DNA of 64,000 nt from RPQJ01 sp963731105 (GTDB lineage Bacteria; Pseudomonadota; Gammaproteobacteria; Steroidobacterales; Steroidobacteraceae). Both the position numbers and the translations under genes were made by a program. Where the stretch lies: the NCBI GenBank assembly GCA_963731105.1, contig CAVSUM010000010.1:372001-436000 (forward strand). The letters are read 5' to 3'. Positions 8,633 to 16,865 of this stretch are shown one piece after another (the first letter of the stretch is position 1; each line of letters begins with the position of its first letter). The notes under the pieces were generated by a model. It was not told the DNA's origin. It made no database searches and was given only the letters and a program-made list of their open reading frames with translations.

Positions 8633-9412
8633 TCAGGTCTCCTCGAGGTCCGGCTCGATCTTCGGCCGCGCGGTGAGGTGCAGCAGGATCGCCAGCACCG
8701 CCATCGCCCAGACGATCACCGCGCTCGACGGCAGGTCGGTAACGACCGAGGCCGCGAGGCCGACCAGGTAGCTCAGGAAGGCGAGCGCGTAGCCGAGCGC
8801 GAGCTGGCGGTTGGCCACGTGCCGATACGTTGCGAGCGCCGGCACGATCAGCGTCGTGAATACCAGGTACACGCCGACGAGCTGCACGGACATCGTCACC
8901 ATCACCGCGAACAGCACGTAGAAGCCGGCGTGTCCGAGGCGCGCGCGCCAGCGGAACCAAACGCCGAGAAAGATCGCCGTGAGGATCCCGGCCCGCAGCA
9001 GCTGGTCCGTCGACACCCACAGGATCTGCCCGGCCAGCAGGTCCTTCAGTTGCTCGCCGCCATGCGGGTTGTTGGCGAGCAGCAGGATCTGCGCGGTGGA
9101 CGCGAGCACGAACAGCACTCCGATCAGCGCCTCCTGCACCTCGGGCCGCTTGCGTTCCGTCCAGGTGAGCAGCAGCGCGCCGAGCAGCGCCGCCACGACA
9201 GCGGCCAGCTGCGTGGCAACCCCATGCAGTTCGAGGCCGGCGGTCTCGGCGGCGATGACGCCGAGCGCCGCCACCTGCGCGATGGCCAGGTCGATGAACA
9301 CGATGCCCCGCCGCAGCACCTGCTGGCCGAGCGGCACGTGCGACAGCGAGACCAGCAGGCCGGCCACCAGGGCCGGCCAGAGGATGCTCATGCTGGTACC
9401 GAGGTTGGTCAT
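8633..9412 (-). CDS. Zn/Mn-type ABC transporter permease (ABC-3 family)
   Basis: A 259-residue membrane protein of the ABC-3 (ZnuB/MntB) family with about seven hydrophobic spans. Family features are HVPLGQQVLRRGIVFIDLAIAQVAALG near residue 27, the ERKRPEVQEALIGVLFVLASTAQILLLA stretch, and YLVFTTLIVPALATY. The ATG at 9412 overlaps the stop of the binding-protein gene (ATGA), so they are translationally coupled. A partner ATPase is expected for this family but is not next to it. The substrate is probably zinc or manganese, not decided by sequence alone. Confidence 0.85.
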   Translation of the reverse strand: MTNLGTSMSILWPALVAGLLVSLSHVPLGQQVLRRGIVFIDLAIAQVAALGVIAAETAGLELHGVATQLAAVVAALLGALLLTWTERKRPEVQEALIGVLFVLASTAQILLLANNPHGGEQLKDLLAGQILWVSTDQLLRAGILTAIFLGVWFRWRARLGHAGFYVLFAVMVTMSVQLVGVYLVFTTLIVPALATYRHVANRQLALGYALAFLSYLVGLAASVVTDLPSSAVIVWAMAVLAILLHLTARPKIEPDLEET

Positions 9413-10314
9413 CGGGCCGCCGCTGTCAGGCGTTCCAGCGTGTCGTCGAACAGGCCGAACAGGTCCTTCGCCGCGGGCGTTCCCCCGACGGAGAACGGCA
9501 GCGTCACCACTGGCGCCTTGATGCGCTTCGACAACCATTCCGCGGCCTTGGGGTCGTTGTAGGCGTTGCGCAGGATCATGCGCGGCGGGCTGGCCGAGAG
9601 CTTTGTCACGAGCTCCGCGAGATACCCCGCGCTCGGCGGCACGCCCGGCTTCGGCTCGATGGCCGCAACCTGCTGCAGGCCGAGCCAGCGGGACAGGTAT
9701 GCCTGGTCCTTGTGGATGACCACGACCTGCGTGCCCTTGAGTGGCGCACCCTGCGCGGCCCATTTCGCCATCGCGGTGGTCCAGCGCGCCTGGAAGTCCG
9801 CGCCGCGCGCCTGGTAGTAGGCGGCGTTCGCAGCGTCGATGGACGCGAGCCGCTTCGTCAGGGCCTGCGCGACGGCGGCGATGTTGCGCGGATCGAGCTG
9901 GATGTGCGGGTTGCCCTGGGAATGGATGTCACCCATGGAGCGGTCGACGCTCGTCGGAATGTCCATCAGTCGCACCGCGGACGTCGCCTCGAAGAAACCC
10001 GGGCTGCCGGGCCGGATCTTCGGATTGCCGGACTCCTGCAGCAGCACCGGCAGCCAGCCGATCTCGAGCTCGGCGCCATTCGCGACCACCAGGTCCGCGG
10101 TGCGCGCGCGCGCGACGAGACTCGGCTTGGCGTTCACCTGGTGTACGTCCTGGAGCGCGGTGGTCGCGGTGTAGACATCCACCTTGTCGCCGCCCAGTTC
10201 CGTCGCTAGGGCTCCCCAGTCGGCGGTCGTTGCGAGGATGCGCAGTTCCGCGTGCGCCGGGAGCGCAGCGCAGAGAAGCAACGCTGCACAAGTCGTGATC
10301 AGTCTGCGAATCAT
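9409..10314 (-). CDS. Metal ABC transporter substrate-binding protein (ZnuA-like)
   Basis: A 301-residue periplasmic binding protein of cluster A-I. Signal peptide ALLLCAALPAHA, then RILATTADWGALATELGGDKVDV. Candidate metal ligands are the His in DVHQVNAKPS, the His in NPHIQLDPRNIAAVAQAL and the His in VVVIHKDQAYLSRWLG. A conserved carboxylate lies near LRNAYNDPKAAEWL. The His-rich loop common in ZnuA is absent. The start ATG follows AGGAG. It lies between a porin-like gene and the permease, so the cluster looks like an outer-to-inner-membrane metal uptake route. Confidence 0.87.
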   Translation of the reverse strand: MIRRLITTCAALLLCAALPAHAELRILATTADWGALATELGGDKVDVYTATTALQDVHQVNAKPSLVARARTADLVVANGAELEIGWLPVLLQESGNPKIRPGSPGFFEATSAVRLMDIPTSVDRSMGDIHSQGNPHIQLDPRNIAAVAQALTKRLASIDAANAAYYQARGADFQARWTTAMAKWAAQGAPLKGTQVVVIHKDQAYLSRWLGLQQVAAIEPKPGVPPSAGYLAELVTKLSASPPRMILRNAYNDPKAAEWLSKRIKAPVVTLPFSVGGTPAAKDLFGLFDDTLERLTAAAR

Positions 10315-10323
10315 GATGAACTC

Positions 10324-11745
10324 CTAGAACTTGTGGGCGCCGTGGGCACCGAGCGCATAGATGTACTGCAGGAAGAACTGCTCGTCCGTGGATCCCGCGC
10401 TTGCGTCGTCCCACGCGTACTGCGCCCGCAGTCGCGAGAACTCGCTCGGGCTCCAGTCGAGCATCAGGCTGGTGCGCTTCGGCGAGCCGGGCAGCAGCAG
10501 CGGAAAGTCGCCCGCGGCGAGGAGACCGTCCTGCACCAGGCCGATCTTCGTGTTGCCCGCGTCGAGCGAGTCGTAGCGCGCGCCGAACCGCCAGCGCGGC
10601 AGGAACTGGTAGACGCCCTGCAAGTACCACCCGGACTGGTCGCTGGAGTAGCCGCCGCCCAGTGAGGAAACGGCGTCCGTGTAGCTGAGGTCGCCATCCT
10701 CCTTGCGCTGCATGTACTCGCCCTGCAGCTTGACGTACTGCCGGCGCGGGTCGCCCTGCGCCGTCCACCTGAGTTCCCCATCCACGACCCAGGTTTCCGA
10801 CGAGCCGCTGAAGGCGTTCAGCACGTCGTCGCCCGCGGCGTTGCGATCCTCGAATTCACGGCCCTCGGCATCGAGGTCGATGTACGACACACCCGCGCGC
10901 CACGCGACCGAGTCGCCGAGATCACCACCGACATGGCCGTACGCGATCACGCCGTTCAGCCCGTTCTGGTCCTGGCGCGTCCCCGGGAAGTAGTCGCCAT
11001 TGCCGGACTCGACGCCGAGCTCGACCAGGAAATCGAGCGGGGCGATCCACTTGAGCTGCAGGCCCTGCACGGCCATCTGGCCGCCGAAGAACGCCTGGTA
11101 GACGAGCGGCTGATCGACGAAGTCCCACGCATGCCCGTGGATCTCGTTCAGGTAGCCGAGGCTCGAGAAGAACTGGCCGCCCTTGACGGTGAAGCCTTCG
11201 CCCAGCGCGAGGGTGCGGAAATACGCTTCCTCGACCTCGATCTCGTTCTCCGGCGTGATCGCGACCGTCATGGCCCCCATGAAGTACGGGTCGATGCTGG
11301 CGGAGATCGTGAGCTCGGTTTCGCCGAGGTTGAAGCCGCGTTCGCCTGGACCGATCTCGTCGCCCGCTGGAATAAAGCCCTGGATCGCGTAGTCCTCCGG
11401 GCTGTTCGACAGGTTCGAGTAGTTGCCCGCCAGGATCAGCGAGATCGCGGGGTTGAACGTGGCAGCGCTGCGGGTCGCCTGCGGCACCTGGGCGGCCTCA
11501 GGCGTGACGGGTGGCGGCGCGGCCACGGCCTGGTCGACCGCGGCCGGCGCACCGACGTCGGGGTTCGGCTGGAGCTGGGCAATCTGCGCTTCGAGCTTCG
11601 CCAGCCGCTCGGCGTAGTCGGCCTTGACCCGTGCGAGCTCGGCACGCAGTGCCTCGACGTCGGCGTCGCTCGCCGCCTGGCCGATGGATGGCAACAGGAC
11701 CGCGGCGCAAGCGGCCACGGACACGTGGAAGGGAACCTTTCCCAT
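10324..11745 (-). CDS. Porin-like outer-membrane beta-barrel of the metal cluster
   Basis: A 473-residue protein. A signal peptide ends at GQAASDAD. Residues about 25-60 form a coiled coil (DADVEALRAELARVKADYAERLAKLEAQIAQL), then an Ala/Pro linker. The rest alternates hydrophobic and polar residues in beta-strand style with many aromatic girdle residues (GGQFFSSLGYLNEIHGHAWDFVDQPLVYQAFFGG). It ends in HKF, a C-terminal Phe typical of BAM substrates. The ATG follows GAGGAG. Proteins of this type accompany zinc uptake genes in many proteobacteria. A zinc porin role is inferred from context. Confidence 0.75.
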   Translation of the reverse strand: MGKVPFHVSVAACAAVLLPSIGQAASDADVEALRAELARVKADYAERLAKLEAQIAQLQPNPDVGAPAAVDQAVAAPPPVTPEAAQVPQATRSAATFNPAISLILAGNYSNLSNSPEDYAIQGFIPAGDEIGPGERGFNLGETELTISASIDPYFMGAMTVAITPENEIEVEEAYFRTLALGEGFTVKGGQFFSSLGYLNEIHGHAWDFVDQPLVYQAFFGGQMAVQGLQLKWIAPLDFLVELGVESGNGDYFPGTRQDQNGLNGVIAYGHVGGDLGDSVAWRAGVSYIDLDAEGREFEDRNAAGDDVLNAFSGSSETWVVDGELRWTAQGDPRRQYVKLQGEYMQRKEDGDLSYTDAVSSLGGGYSSDQSGWYLQGVYQFLPRWRFGARYDSLDAGNTKIGLVQDGLLAAGDFPLLLPGSPKRTSLMLDWSPSEFSRLRAQYAWDDASAGSTDEQFFLQYIYALGAHGAHKF

Positions 11746-11814
11746 GGGGAATCTCCTCGATGATCGTTGTCGGCCGGCCAGCGGGGGCCGGCGGCGGTTC
11801 GGACGAACGAGCGA

Positions 11815-12078
11815 TCAGCGAGGAGGGGCGCGCGCCTGGAACGGGACGGCGCGGCGTGCGGCGGCGCATGCGGCGTCGAGAATCGGGAGTACGCCGGCAG
11901 CTGCAACGAACGCAACCAGCAACAAGTGCGCGGGAGCGCCGTGCACTGCGGCAAGGGGGGTAAAGGACGCGCACTCCAGGCACAACTGGACATGCTGGGT
12001 CGGCCCACCGGTTGCGTCGCTGCCGGAGCCGAGGTGCTTCAGCACATGCAGTCCGGCCGCCGACTGCCCCAGGATCAA
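11815..12078 (-). CDS. Small Cys-containing membrane protein upstream of the metal cluster
   Basis: The longest start-to-stop reading is 87 residues from a TTG. The same frame stays open upstream through IRKPLIAWLALLALILGQSAAG, a plausible signal or membrane segment without an ATG. A neighbouring-frame ATG near 12150 suggests an indel. The mature part carries HVLKHLG, HVQLCLECASF (CxxC) and a hydrophobic span AHLLLVAFVAAAGVLPIL. It is 69 bases upstream of the porin gene in the same direction. No family recognised with confidence. The Cys/His content and position suggest a metal-related role (inference). Confidence 0.45.
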   Translation of the reverse strand: MILGQSAAGLHVLKHLGSGSDATGGPTQHVQLCLECASFTPLAAVHGAPAHLLLVAFVAAAGVLPILDAACAAARRAVPFQARAPPR

Positions 12079-12343
12079 GGCAAGCAGCGCGAGCCAGGCG
12101 ATCAGCGGCTTACGGATTGCGAACAGGTGCGATACCTCGGCAATGCCGGCATCTTATAGCAACCCGTCGGTCGGCAGCCACGCGATGACTTTCACGACCC
12201 AGCGCGTCGGCCGGCCATTCCAGGGCTTGGTTGATTGATCTGGCGAACTACACAGTCGTGGCCATAGCCGACCGCGAGTTGACGGTACTGATCAACAGAG
12301 ATGAATAATCGACGGTGCAGCCACAGACTCCTGCGAGGCCGCT

Positions 12344-12751
12344 TCATCGCTCCCTGTAACCCAGCACGACCAGTACGCAGCTGCCGTCCGCAATGACGTT
12401 GATACCCGCGGCACGGCAGGCCGCCACGGCACGCGCGCTCTCCGCCCCGGGCTGCATCCACACATGCTTGATGCCCTTCTGGATCGCCTGCTCCACCACC
12501 CGCTCGGTCACCTGCGGCGGCGTAATGATCGAGAGGCTCTGCACGTCGCCCGGCAGGTCGAGCACGCTCGCCACGCAGGCGACGCCTTCGATCTGCTGCT
12601 CGCGCGGGTTGACGGGAATCGCGCGCCGCCCGTTCTGCTGGTAGCAGCGCAGCACCTTGTTGCCGTACTTGTGCCGGCGCGGCGAGGCGCCGACCACACC
12701 ATAGGCGGGTGACTCGAGGAAGCGGGCGACCGGGTCCTGGGTTGCGTTCAT
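12344..12751 (-). CDS. CoA-binding domain protein
   Basis: A 135-residue Rossmann-fold protein of the CoA_binding_2 family. It starts with VARFLESPAYGVVGASPRRHKYGNKVLRCYQQNG and contains IPVNPREQQIEGVACVASVLDLPG, the pattern of small stand-alone CoA-binding proteins. The ATG at 12751 has GGAGT 5 bases upstream. A GTG at 12757 is less likely. The substrate is unknown. It is divergent from glyQ. The 265 bases between this gene and the small metal-cluster gene show only short frames and one TATAAG box near 12155. Confidence 0.8.
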   Translation of the reverse strand: MNATQDPVARFLESPAYGVVGASPRRHKYGNKVLRCYQQNGRRAIPVNPREQQIEGVACVASVLDLPGDVQSLSIITPPQVTERVVEQAIQKGIKHVWMQPGAESARAVAACRAAGINVIADGSCVLVVLGYRER

Positions 12752-12818
12752 CGGCACTCCTGCGTTGCGGCGAGGGTGCCACGGACGAGGCGGGCCCGGA
12801 AGCCGTCGGTACGTTCGC

Positions 12819-12824
12819 TATACT
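12819..12824 (+). promoter_or_regulatory. Likely -10 box of glyQ
   Basis: TATACT lies 37 bases upstream of the glyQ ATG in an otherwise GC-rich leader. No good -35 is visible at 17 bp. Confidence 0.4.
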
Positions 12825-12861
12825 GCGCCGCCTCGAAAGTCCGACGACCGGCGGTTACCCG

Positions 12862-13848
12862 ATGGCGAAGAAGGTGGCGAAGCCCCCGCGCACGTTCCAG
12901 GACCTGATCCTGACCCTGCAGCGGTACTGGGCGGAACGCGGCTGCGTGATCATCCAGCCGTACGACATGGAGATGGGTGCGGGCACGTTCCACACCGCCA
13001 CCTTCCTGCGTGCGCTGGGGCCCGAGCCGTGGAGCGCGGCGTACGTGCAGCCCTCGCGCCGCCCGACCGACGGCCGCTACGGCGACAACCCGTTCCGCCT
13101 GCAGCACTACTACCAGTACCAGGTGGTCATCAAGCCGTCGCCGCACGACATCATCGACCTGTACCTGGACTCGCTGCGCGCGGTGGGCATCGACCCGCTG
13201 GTGCACGACATACGCCTGGTGGAGGACAACTGGGAGTCACCGACGCTCGGCGCCTGGGGCCTGGGCTGGGAGATCTGGCTGAACGGCATGGAGGTCACCC
13301 AGTTCACCTACTTCCAGCAGGTGGGCGGACTCGACTGCCGGCCGGTGATGGGCGAGATCACCTACGGCCTCGAGCGCCTCGCCATGTACCTGCAGGGCGT
13401 CGAGAGCGTGTTCGACCTGGTGTGGACCGACGGCCCGCTCGGCCGGGTGACCTACGGCGACGTCTACCACCAGAACGAGGTGGAACAGTCGAAGTACAAC
13501 TTCGAGCATGCCGACGTGGACGAGTTGTTCCGCCAGTTCGACGCGTTCGAGAAGGAGTGCCTCAGGCTGCTCGAGATGCAGCTGTCGTTGCCGGCGTACG
13601 AGCGGATGCTCAAGGCCTCGCACACCTTCAACCTGCTCGATGCGCGCAAGGCGATCTCGGTGACCGAGCGGCAGCGCTACATCCTGCGCGTGCGCACGCT
13701 CGCGCGCGGCGTGGCGGGGGCGTATTTCGGCAGCCGCGAGGCGCTGGGCTTCCCGATGCTGAAGGGGTCGGAAAAACCGGGGACATTCTCCGATTTTCCG
13801 GCCGGAAAATCGGAGAATGTCCCCGGTTTTTCCAAGGTGGTGTCATGA
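12862..13848 (+). CDS. glyQ: Glycyl-tRNA synthetase alpha subunit with repeat-encoded tail
   Basis: A 328-residue class II synthetase subunit. It forms an alpha2-beta2 enzyme with GlyS and activates glycine. Signatures are TFQDLILTLQRYWAERGCVI, EMGAGTFHTATFLRALGPEPW, AYVQPSRRPTDGRYG and VMGEITYGLERLAMYLQGV. The usual protein ends near REALGFPMLK (about residue 302). Here about 26 further residues are added, most of them encoded by a 64-bp perfect palindrome at 13770-13833. The stop TGA overlaps the ATG of glyS, keeping translational coupling. Confidence 0.96.
   Translation: MAKKVAKPPRTFQDLILTLQRYWAERGCVIIQPYDMEMGAGTFHTATFLRALGPEPWSAAYVQPSRRPTDGRYGDNPFRLQHYYQYQVVIKPSPHDIIDLYLDSLRAVGIDPLVHDIRLVEDNWESPTLGAWGLGWEIWLNGMEVTQFTYFQQVGGLDCRPVMGEITYGLERLAMYLQGVESVFDLVWTDGPLGRVTYGDVYHQNEVEQSKYNFEHADVDELFRQFDAFEKECLRLLEMQLSLPAYERMLKASHTFNLLDARKAISVTERQRYILRVRTLARGVAGAYFGSREALGFPMLKGSEKPGTFSDFPAGKSENVPGFSKVVS
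13770..13833. repeat. 64-bp perfect palindrome inside the glyQ 3' end
   Basis: Two 32-base arms with no spacer. The left arm begins GGAAAAACCGGGGACATTCT and the right arm is its exact reverse complement. The core GGGGACATTCTCC is shared with the inverted repeat at 58782-58848, and a related GGGGACACTCTCC is found at 36630. It is a REP/BIME-like intergenic element that has become coding. Confidence 0.9.
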
Positions 13849-15929
13849 CCGCCGTGCGGGATTTCCTGGTCGAGATCGGCACGGAAGAGCTGCCGCCGAA
13901 GTCGCTGCTGGCGCTCGCGACCGCGTTCGCCGATGGCATCGGCAAGGGACTGGCGGAGGCCGGCCTGTCCCATAAGTCGGTCGAGAAATTCGCCACGCCG
14001 CGCCGCCTGGCGGTCCGCGTGCGGCGCCTCGCCGAACGACAGCCCGATCGCGCCATCGAACGCCGTGGGCCGCCGCTGAAGGCGGCCTTCGATGCGCAGG
14101 GTGCACCCACACAGGCTGCGCTCGCCTTCGCGAAGAGTTGCGGCGTAGACGTTGCGGCGCTCGAGCACCTCGAGACGCCCAAGGGCGCGTGGCTCGTGCA
14201 TCGCGGCACCGAGGCTGGCGCGGCCACGATGAGCCTGCTGCCCGGCATCGTGCAGGCGGCGCTCGACGCGTTGCCGATCGCACGGCGGATGCGCTGGGGC
14301 GCCGGCGAGGCGCAGTTCGTGCGTCCCGTGCACTGGGTGCTGATGCTGTTCGGCAAGGACGTCGTGCCGTGCTCGATCCTGGACGTGGCGGCCGGCAACC
14401 TCACCTACGGCCACCGCTTCATGGCCCCGAAGCCGCTGCGCATCACGGTACCGGCAGCCTACGTGGGCACCCTGCAGAAGCGGGGCCGCGTGCTGGCCGA
14501 CATCGACGAGCGGCGCGAGACGATCCGCAGCGGCGTGACTGCAGCAGCGGCGCAGCTGGGCGGCAATGCCGTCATCTCCGCGGCCCTGCTCGACGAGGTG
14601 ACGGCGCTGGTCGAGTGGCCGGTGCCGCTCGCCGGCCGCTTCGACGAGCGCTTCCTCGAACTGCCGGCCGAGGTGCCGATCGCCACGATGCAGGACCACC
14701 AGCGCTACTTCCCGGTGCGCGACGCGCAGGGTGGCCTGATGCCGTGGTTCATCACGGTGGCCAACCTCGACAGCAGCGACCCGGCGCAGATCGTTGCGGG
14801 CAACGAGCGGGTGGTGCGCCCTCGCCTGTCGGACGCGGCGTTCTTCTGGTCGACCGACCGGCAGCAGCGCCTCGACGCGCGCCTCGACGGCCTGCGCCGC
14901 GTCACGTTCCAGACGCAGCTCGGCTCGCTGCACGACAAGACCGAGCGCGTGCGGGGACTCGCACGGTCGATCGCGGCCGCGATCGGCGGCGACCCGCGCC
15001 TCGCGGACCGTGCCGCGCAACTGGCGAAGTGCGACCTCATCACCTCGATGGTGGGCGAGTTCCCGGAACTGCAGGGCCTGATGGGCCGCTACTACGCGCA
15101 GCACGACGGCGAGCACGCCGAGGTGTGCGAGGCGCTGCGTGAGCAATACCTGCCGCGCTTCGCCGGCGACGAGCTGCCCGCCACCCGCGCCGGCATGGCG
15201 GTCGCGATCGCCGACAAGCTCGACACCATCGCCGGCATCTATGCCACGGGCCAGAAGCCGACGGGGACCCGCGACCCGTTCGGCCTGCGCCGCGCGGCCC
15301 TGGGCCTGCTGCGCACCTCGATCGAGCGCCGGCTCGACCTCGACCTGCAGTCGCTGATCGACCAGGCGTTGGCGGCGCTGCCGTTCAAGGCGCCGGAGAA
15401 CTGCGCCCGCGAGGTGTACGACTATGTCATCGAGCGCCTGCGTGCCTACTACGTGGAAGGCGGCGCAGGCTTCGAGGTCACGCCGGAGATGTTCGACGCG
15501 GTGCTGGCGACCCGCCCGGCCTCGCCGCTCGACTTCGATGCGCGGCTGCGGGCGCTGGTCGAGTTCCTGCGCCTGCCGGAGGCGCAGGCCCTGGCCGCGG
15601 CCAACAAGCGCATCGCCAACATCCTGCGCAAGGCGACCGAGCCGGTGGGCGATCACGTGGATGCCGACCGCCTGGTGGACCCGGCGGAGCAGATCCTGGG
15701 CGAGCAGGTGGCAGCCATCGGTCGCCAGGTCGAACCGAAGTTCGCCGCGCGCGACTACACCGAGGCGCTGAAGTCGCTGGCGGTGCTGCGCAATGCGGTG
15801 GACGCATTCTTCGACTCGGTGATGGTGATGGCCGACGACGCGGCGCTGCGTGCCAACCGGCTGGCGCTGCTCAAGCGGATGCAGGGCTTGTTCATGCACG
15901 TCGCCGACTTGTCGAAACTGCCCGGGTAG
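13845..15929 (+). CDS. glyS: Glycyl-tRNA synthetase beta subunit
   Basis: A 694-residue tRNA-binding and discriminating subunit. It begins DFLVEIGTEELPPKSLLALATAFADGI, the family N-terminus. Later motifs include VEKFATPRRLAVRVRRLAERQ, EVPIATMQDHQRYFPV, FWSTDRQQRLDARLDGLRRVTFQTQLGSLHDKTER and DPFGLRRAALGLLRTSIE. The C-terminal DALR-like helical region ends ANRLALLKRMQGLFMHVADLSKL. Length is normal. ATGA overlap with glyQ. Confidence 0.96.
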   Translation: MTAVRDFLVEIGTEELPPKSLLALATAFADGIGKGLAEAGLSHKSVEKFATPRRLAVRVRRLAERQPDRAIERRGPPLKAAFDAQGAPTQAALAFAKSCGVDVAALEHLETPKGAWLVHRGTEAGAATMSLLPGIVQAALDALPIARRMRWGAGEAQFVRPVHWVLMLFGKDVVPCSILDVAAGNLTYGHRFMAPKPLRITVPAAYVGTLQKRGRVLADIDERRETIRSGVTAAAAQLGGNAVISAALLDEVTALVEWPVPLAGRFDERFLELPAEVPIATMQDHQRYFPVRDAQGGLMPWFITVANLDSSDPAQIVAGNERVVRPRLSDAAFFWSTDRQQRLDARLDGLRRVTFQTQLGSLHDKTERVRGLARSIAAAIGGDPRLADRAAQLAKCDLITSMVGEFPELQGLMGRYYAQHDGEHAEVCEALREQYLPRFAGDELPATRAGMAVAIADKLDTIAGIYATGQKPTGTRDPFGLRRAALGLLRTSIERRLDLDLQSLIDQALAALPFKAPENCAREVYDYVIERLRAYYVEGGAGFEVTPEMFDAVLATRPASPLDFDARLRALVEFLRLPEAQALAAANKRIANILRKATEPVGDHVDADRLVDPAEQILGEQVAAIGRQVEPKFAARDYTEALKSLAVLRNAVDAFFDSVMVMADDAALRANRLALLKRMQGLFMHVADLSKLPG

Positions 15930-15938
15930 CGCACTGCC

Positions 15939-16676
15939 ATGCTGCAGTGGATCCGGTCGCTGCTGTTCACCAGCCTGCTGGCACTGACGACGCTCGCCTT
16001 CGGTGTCGTCATCCTGGTCACGGCCTGGCTGCCGCTCACGCTCGAGCAGCGCTACGTGTTCCCGCGCAACTGGGGGAAATCCATCACCTGGCTGGCCAAG
16101 GTGATCTGCGGCCTCGACTACCAGATCGAGGGCCAGGAGAACCTGCCGCAGCAACCGTTCGTGTCGCTGTGGAAGCACTCGTCGACCTGGGACACGCTCG
16201 CACAGATGTTCGTGGTGCCACCGGCGGCCTGGCTGCTGAAACGCGAGGTGACGTGGATCCCGATCATCGGCTGGGCGGTGAGCACCTATAAGCCGATCGC
16301 GATCAACCGCCGCGCCGGGCATTCGGCGGTGAACCAGGTGGTGAAGCAGGGCAAGGAACGGCTCGCCAGCGGCATGGGCGTCATCGTCTATCCGGAGGGC
16401 ACGCGCGTGGCACCGGGGCAGACGCGCAGGTACGGGGTCAGCGGCGCATTGCTGGGAGTCGAGGCCGGCGTGCCCGTCGTGCCGATCGCGCACAACTCAG
16501 GCTACCTGTGGCGGCGGCGTGCCTGGCTCAAGAAAAAGGGCACCATCTACGTGGTGATCGGCAAGCCAATCGACCCGCGCGGCATGGACCCGCGCCAGGT
16601 CAACGAGCAGGCCCAGCAGTGGATCGAGGCGACCATCGCGGAACTCATCCAGCGACCCGGTGGCAACTCTGCCTGA
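15939..16676 (+). CDS. 1-acylglycerol-3-phosphate acyltransferase family protein
   Basis: A 245-residue inner-membrane acyltransferase of the PlsC family. An N-terminal hydrophobic span (LLFTSLLALTTLAFGVVILV) is followed by the catalytic HX4D block KHSSTWDT near residue 87, the substrate block VIVYPEGTRVAPG near 150 and VPVVPIAHNSG near 180. It probably makes phosphatidic acid or remodels lysophospholipids. It lies 9 bases after glyS and is likely in the same transcript, an arrangement common in this group. Confidence 0.88.
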   Translation: MLQWIRSLLFTSLLALTTLAFGVVILVTAWLPLTLEQRYVFPRNWGKSITWLAKVICGLDYQIEGQENLPQQPFVSLWKHSSTWDTLAQMFVVPPAAWLLKREVTWIPIIGWAVSTYKPIAINRRAGHSAVNQVVKQGKERLASGMGVIVYPEGTRVAPGQTRRYGVSGALLGVEAGVPVVPIAHNSGYLWRRRAWLKKKGTIYVVIGKPIDPRGMDPRQVNEQAQQWIEATIAELIQRPGGNSA

Positions 16677-16682
16677 ATAGTT

Positions 16683-16734
16683 TTGCAGAGCCTGCAAGCC
16701 ATTACTGGCTGATTGCATATTTATTCGATGCAAT
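16683..16734. promoter_or_regulatory. Two TTGCA/TGCAA dyads upstream of the second phasin
   Basis: TTGCA-N5-TGCAA at 16683-16697 and ATTGCAT-N9-ATGCAAT at 16712-16734 are inverted repeats of the same half-site found again at the phasin promoter. TGC-rich dyads are the type of target bound by the PHA repressor PhaR. Confidence 0.5.
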
Positions 16735-16788
16735 ATGGCGCCTTCGCCGCGGCACCAGGCAAGGCAGCGCCACCAGAGTAATCGGCCA

Positions 16789-16844
16789 TTGACGGGCGGC
16801 TCCGCAGCGCTTATTTTGCACCGCAGCATTATTTTGCAGTGCAA
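16789..16844 (+). promoter_or_regulatory. Phasin promoter with overlapping TGCA operators
   Basis: TTGACG at 16789-16794 and TATTTT at 16812-16817 with a 17-bp spacer form a sigma-70 promoter. TTGCACCGCAG overlaps the -10 and the perfect dyad TTGCAGTGCAA at 16834-16844 lies at the expected start. This is the layout of repressor control, most simply by PhaR (inference). Confidence 0.6.
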
Positions 16845-16865
16845 CACAAGCGGAGACACGAACCC

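Noticed and set aside
12079..12343. Short frames in the gap upstream of the metal cluster, such as a 17-codon ATG frame at 12185
   Set aside because: Too short, no ribosome binding site and no conserved pattern.
13677..16493. Long antisense frames opposite glyS, acnD, gyrB and glnA (for example 938 codons opposite glyS)
   Set aside because: GC-rich codon use leaves the opposite strand free of stops. The translations are Arg/Ala/His-rich without domains, and the sense genes are unambiguous.
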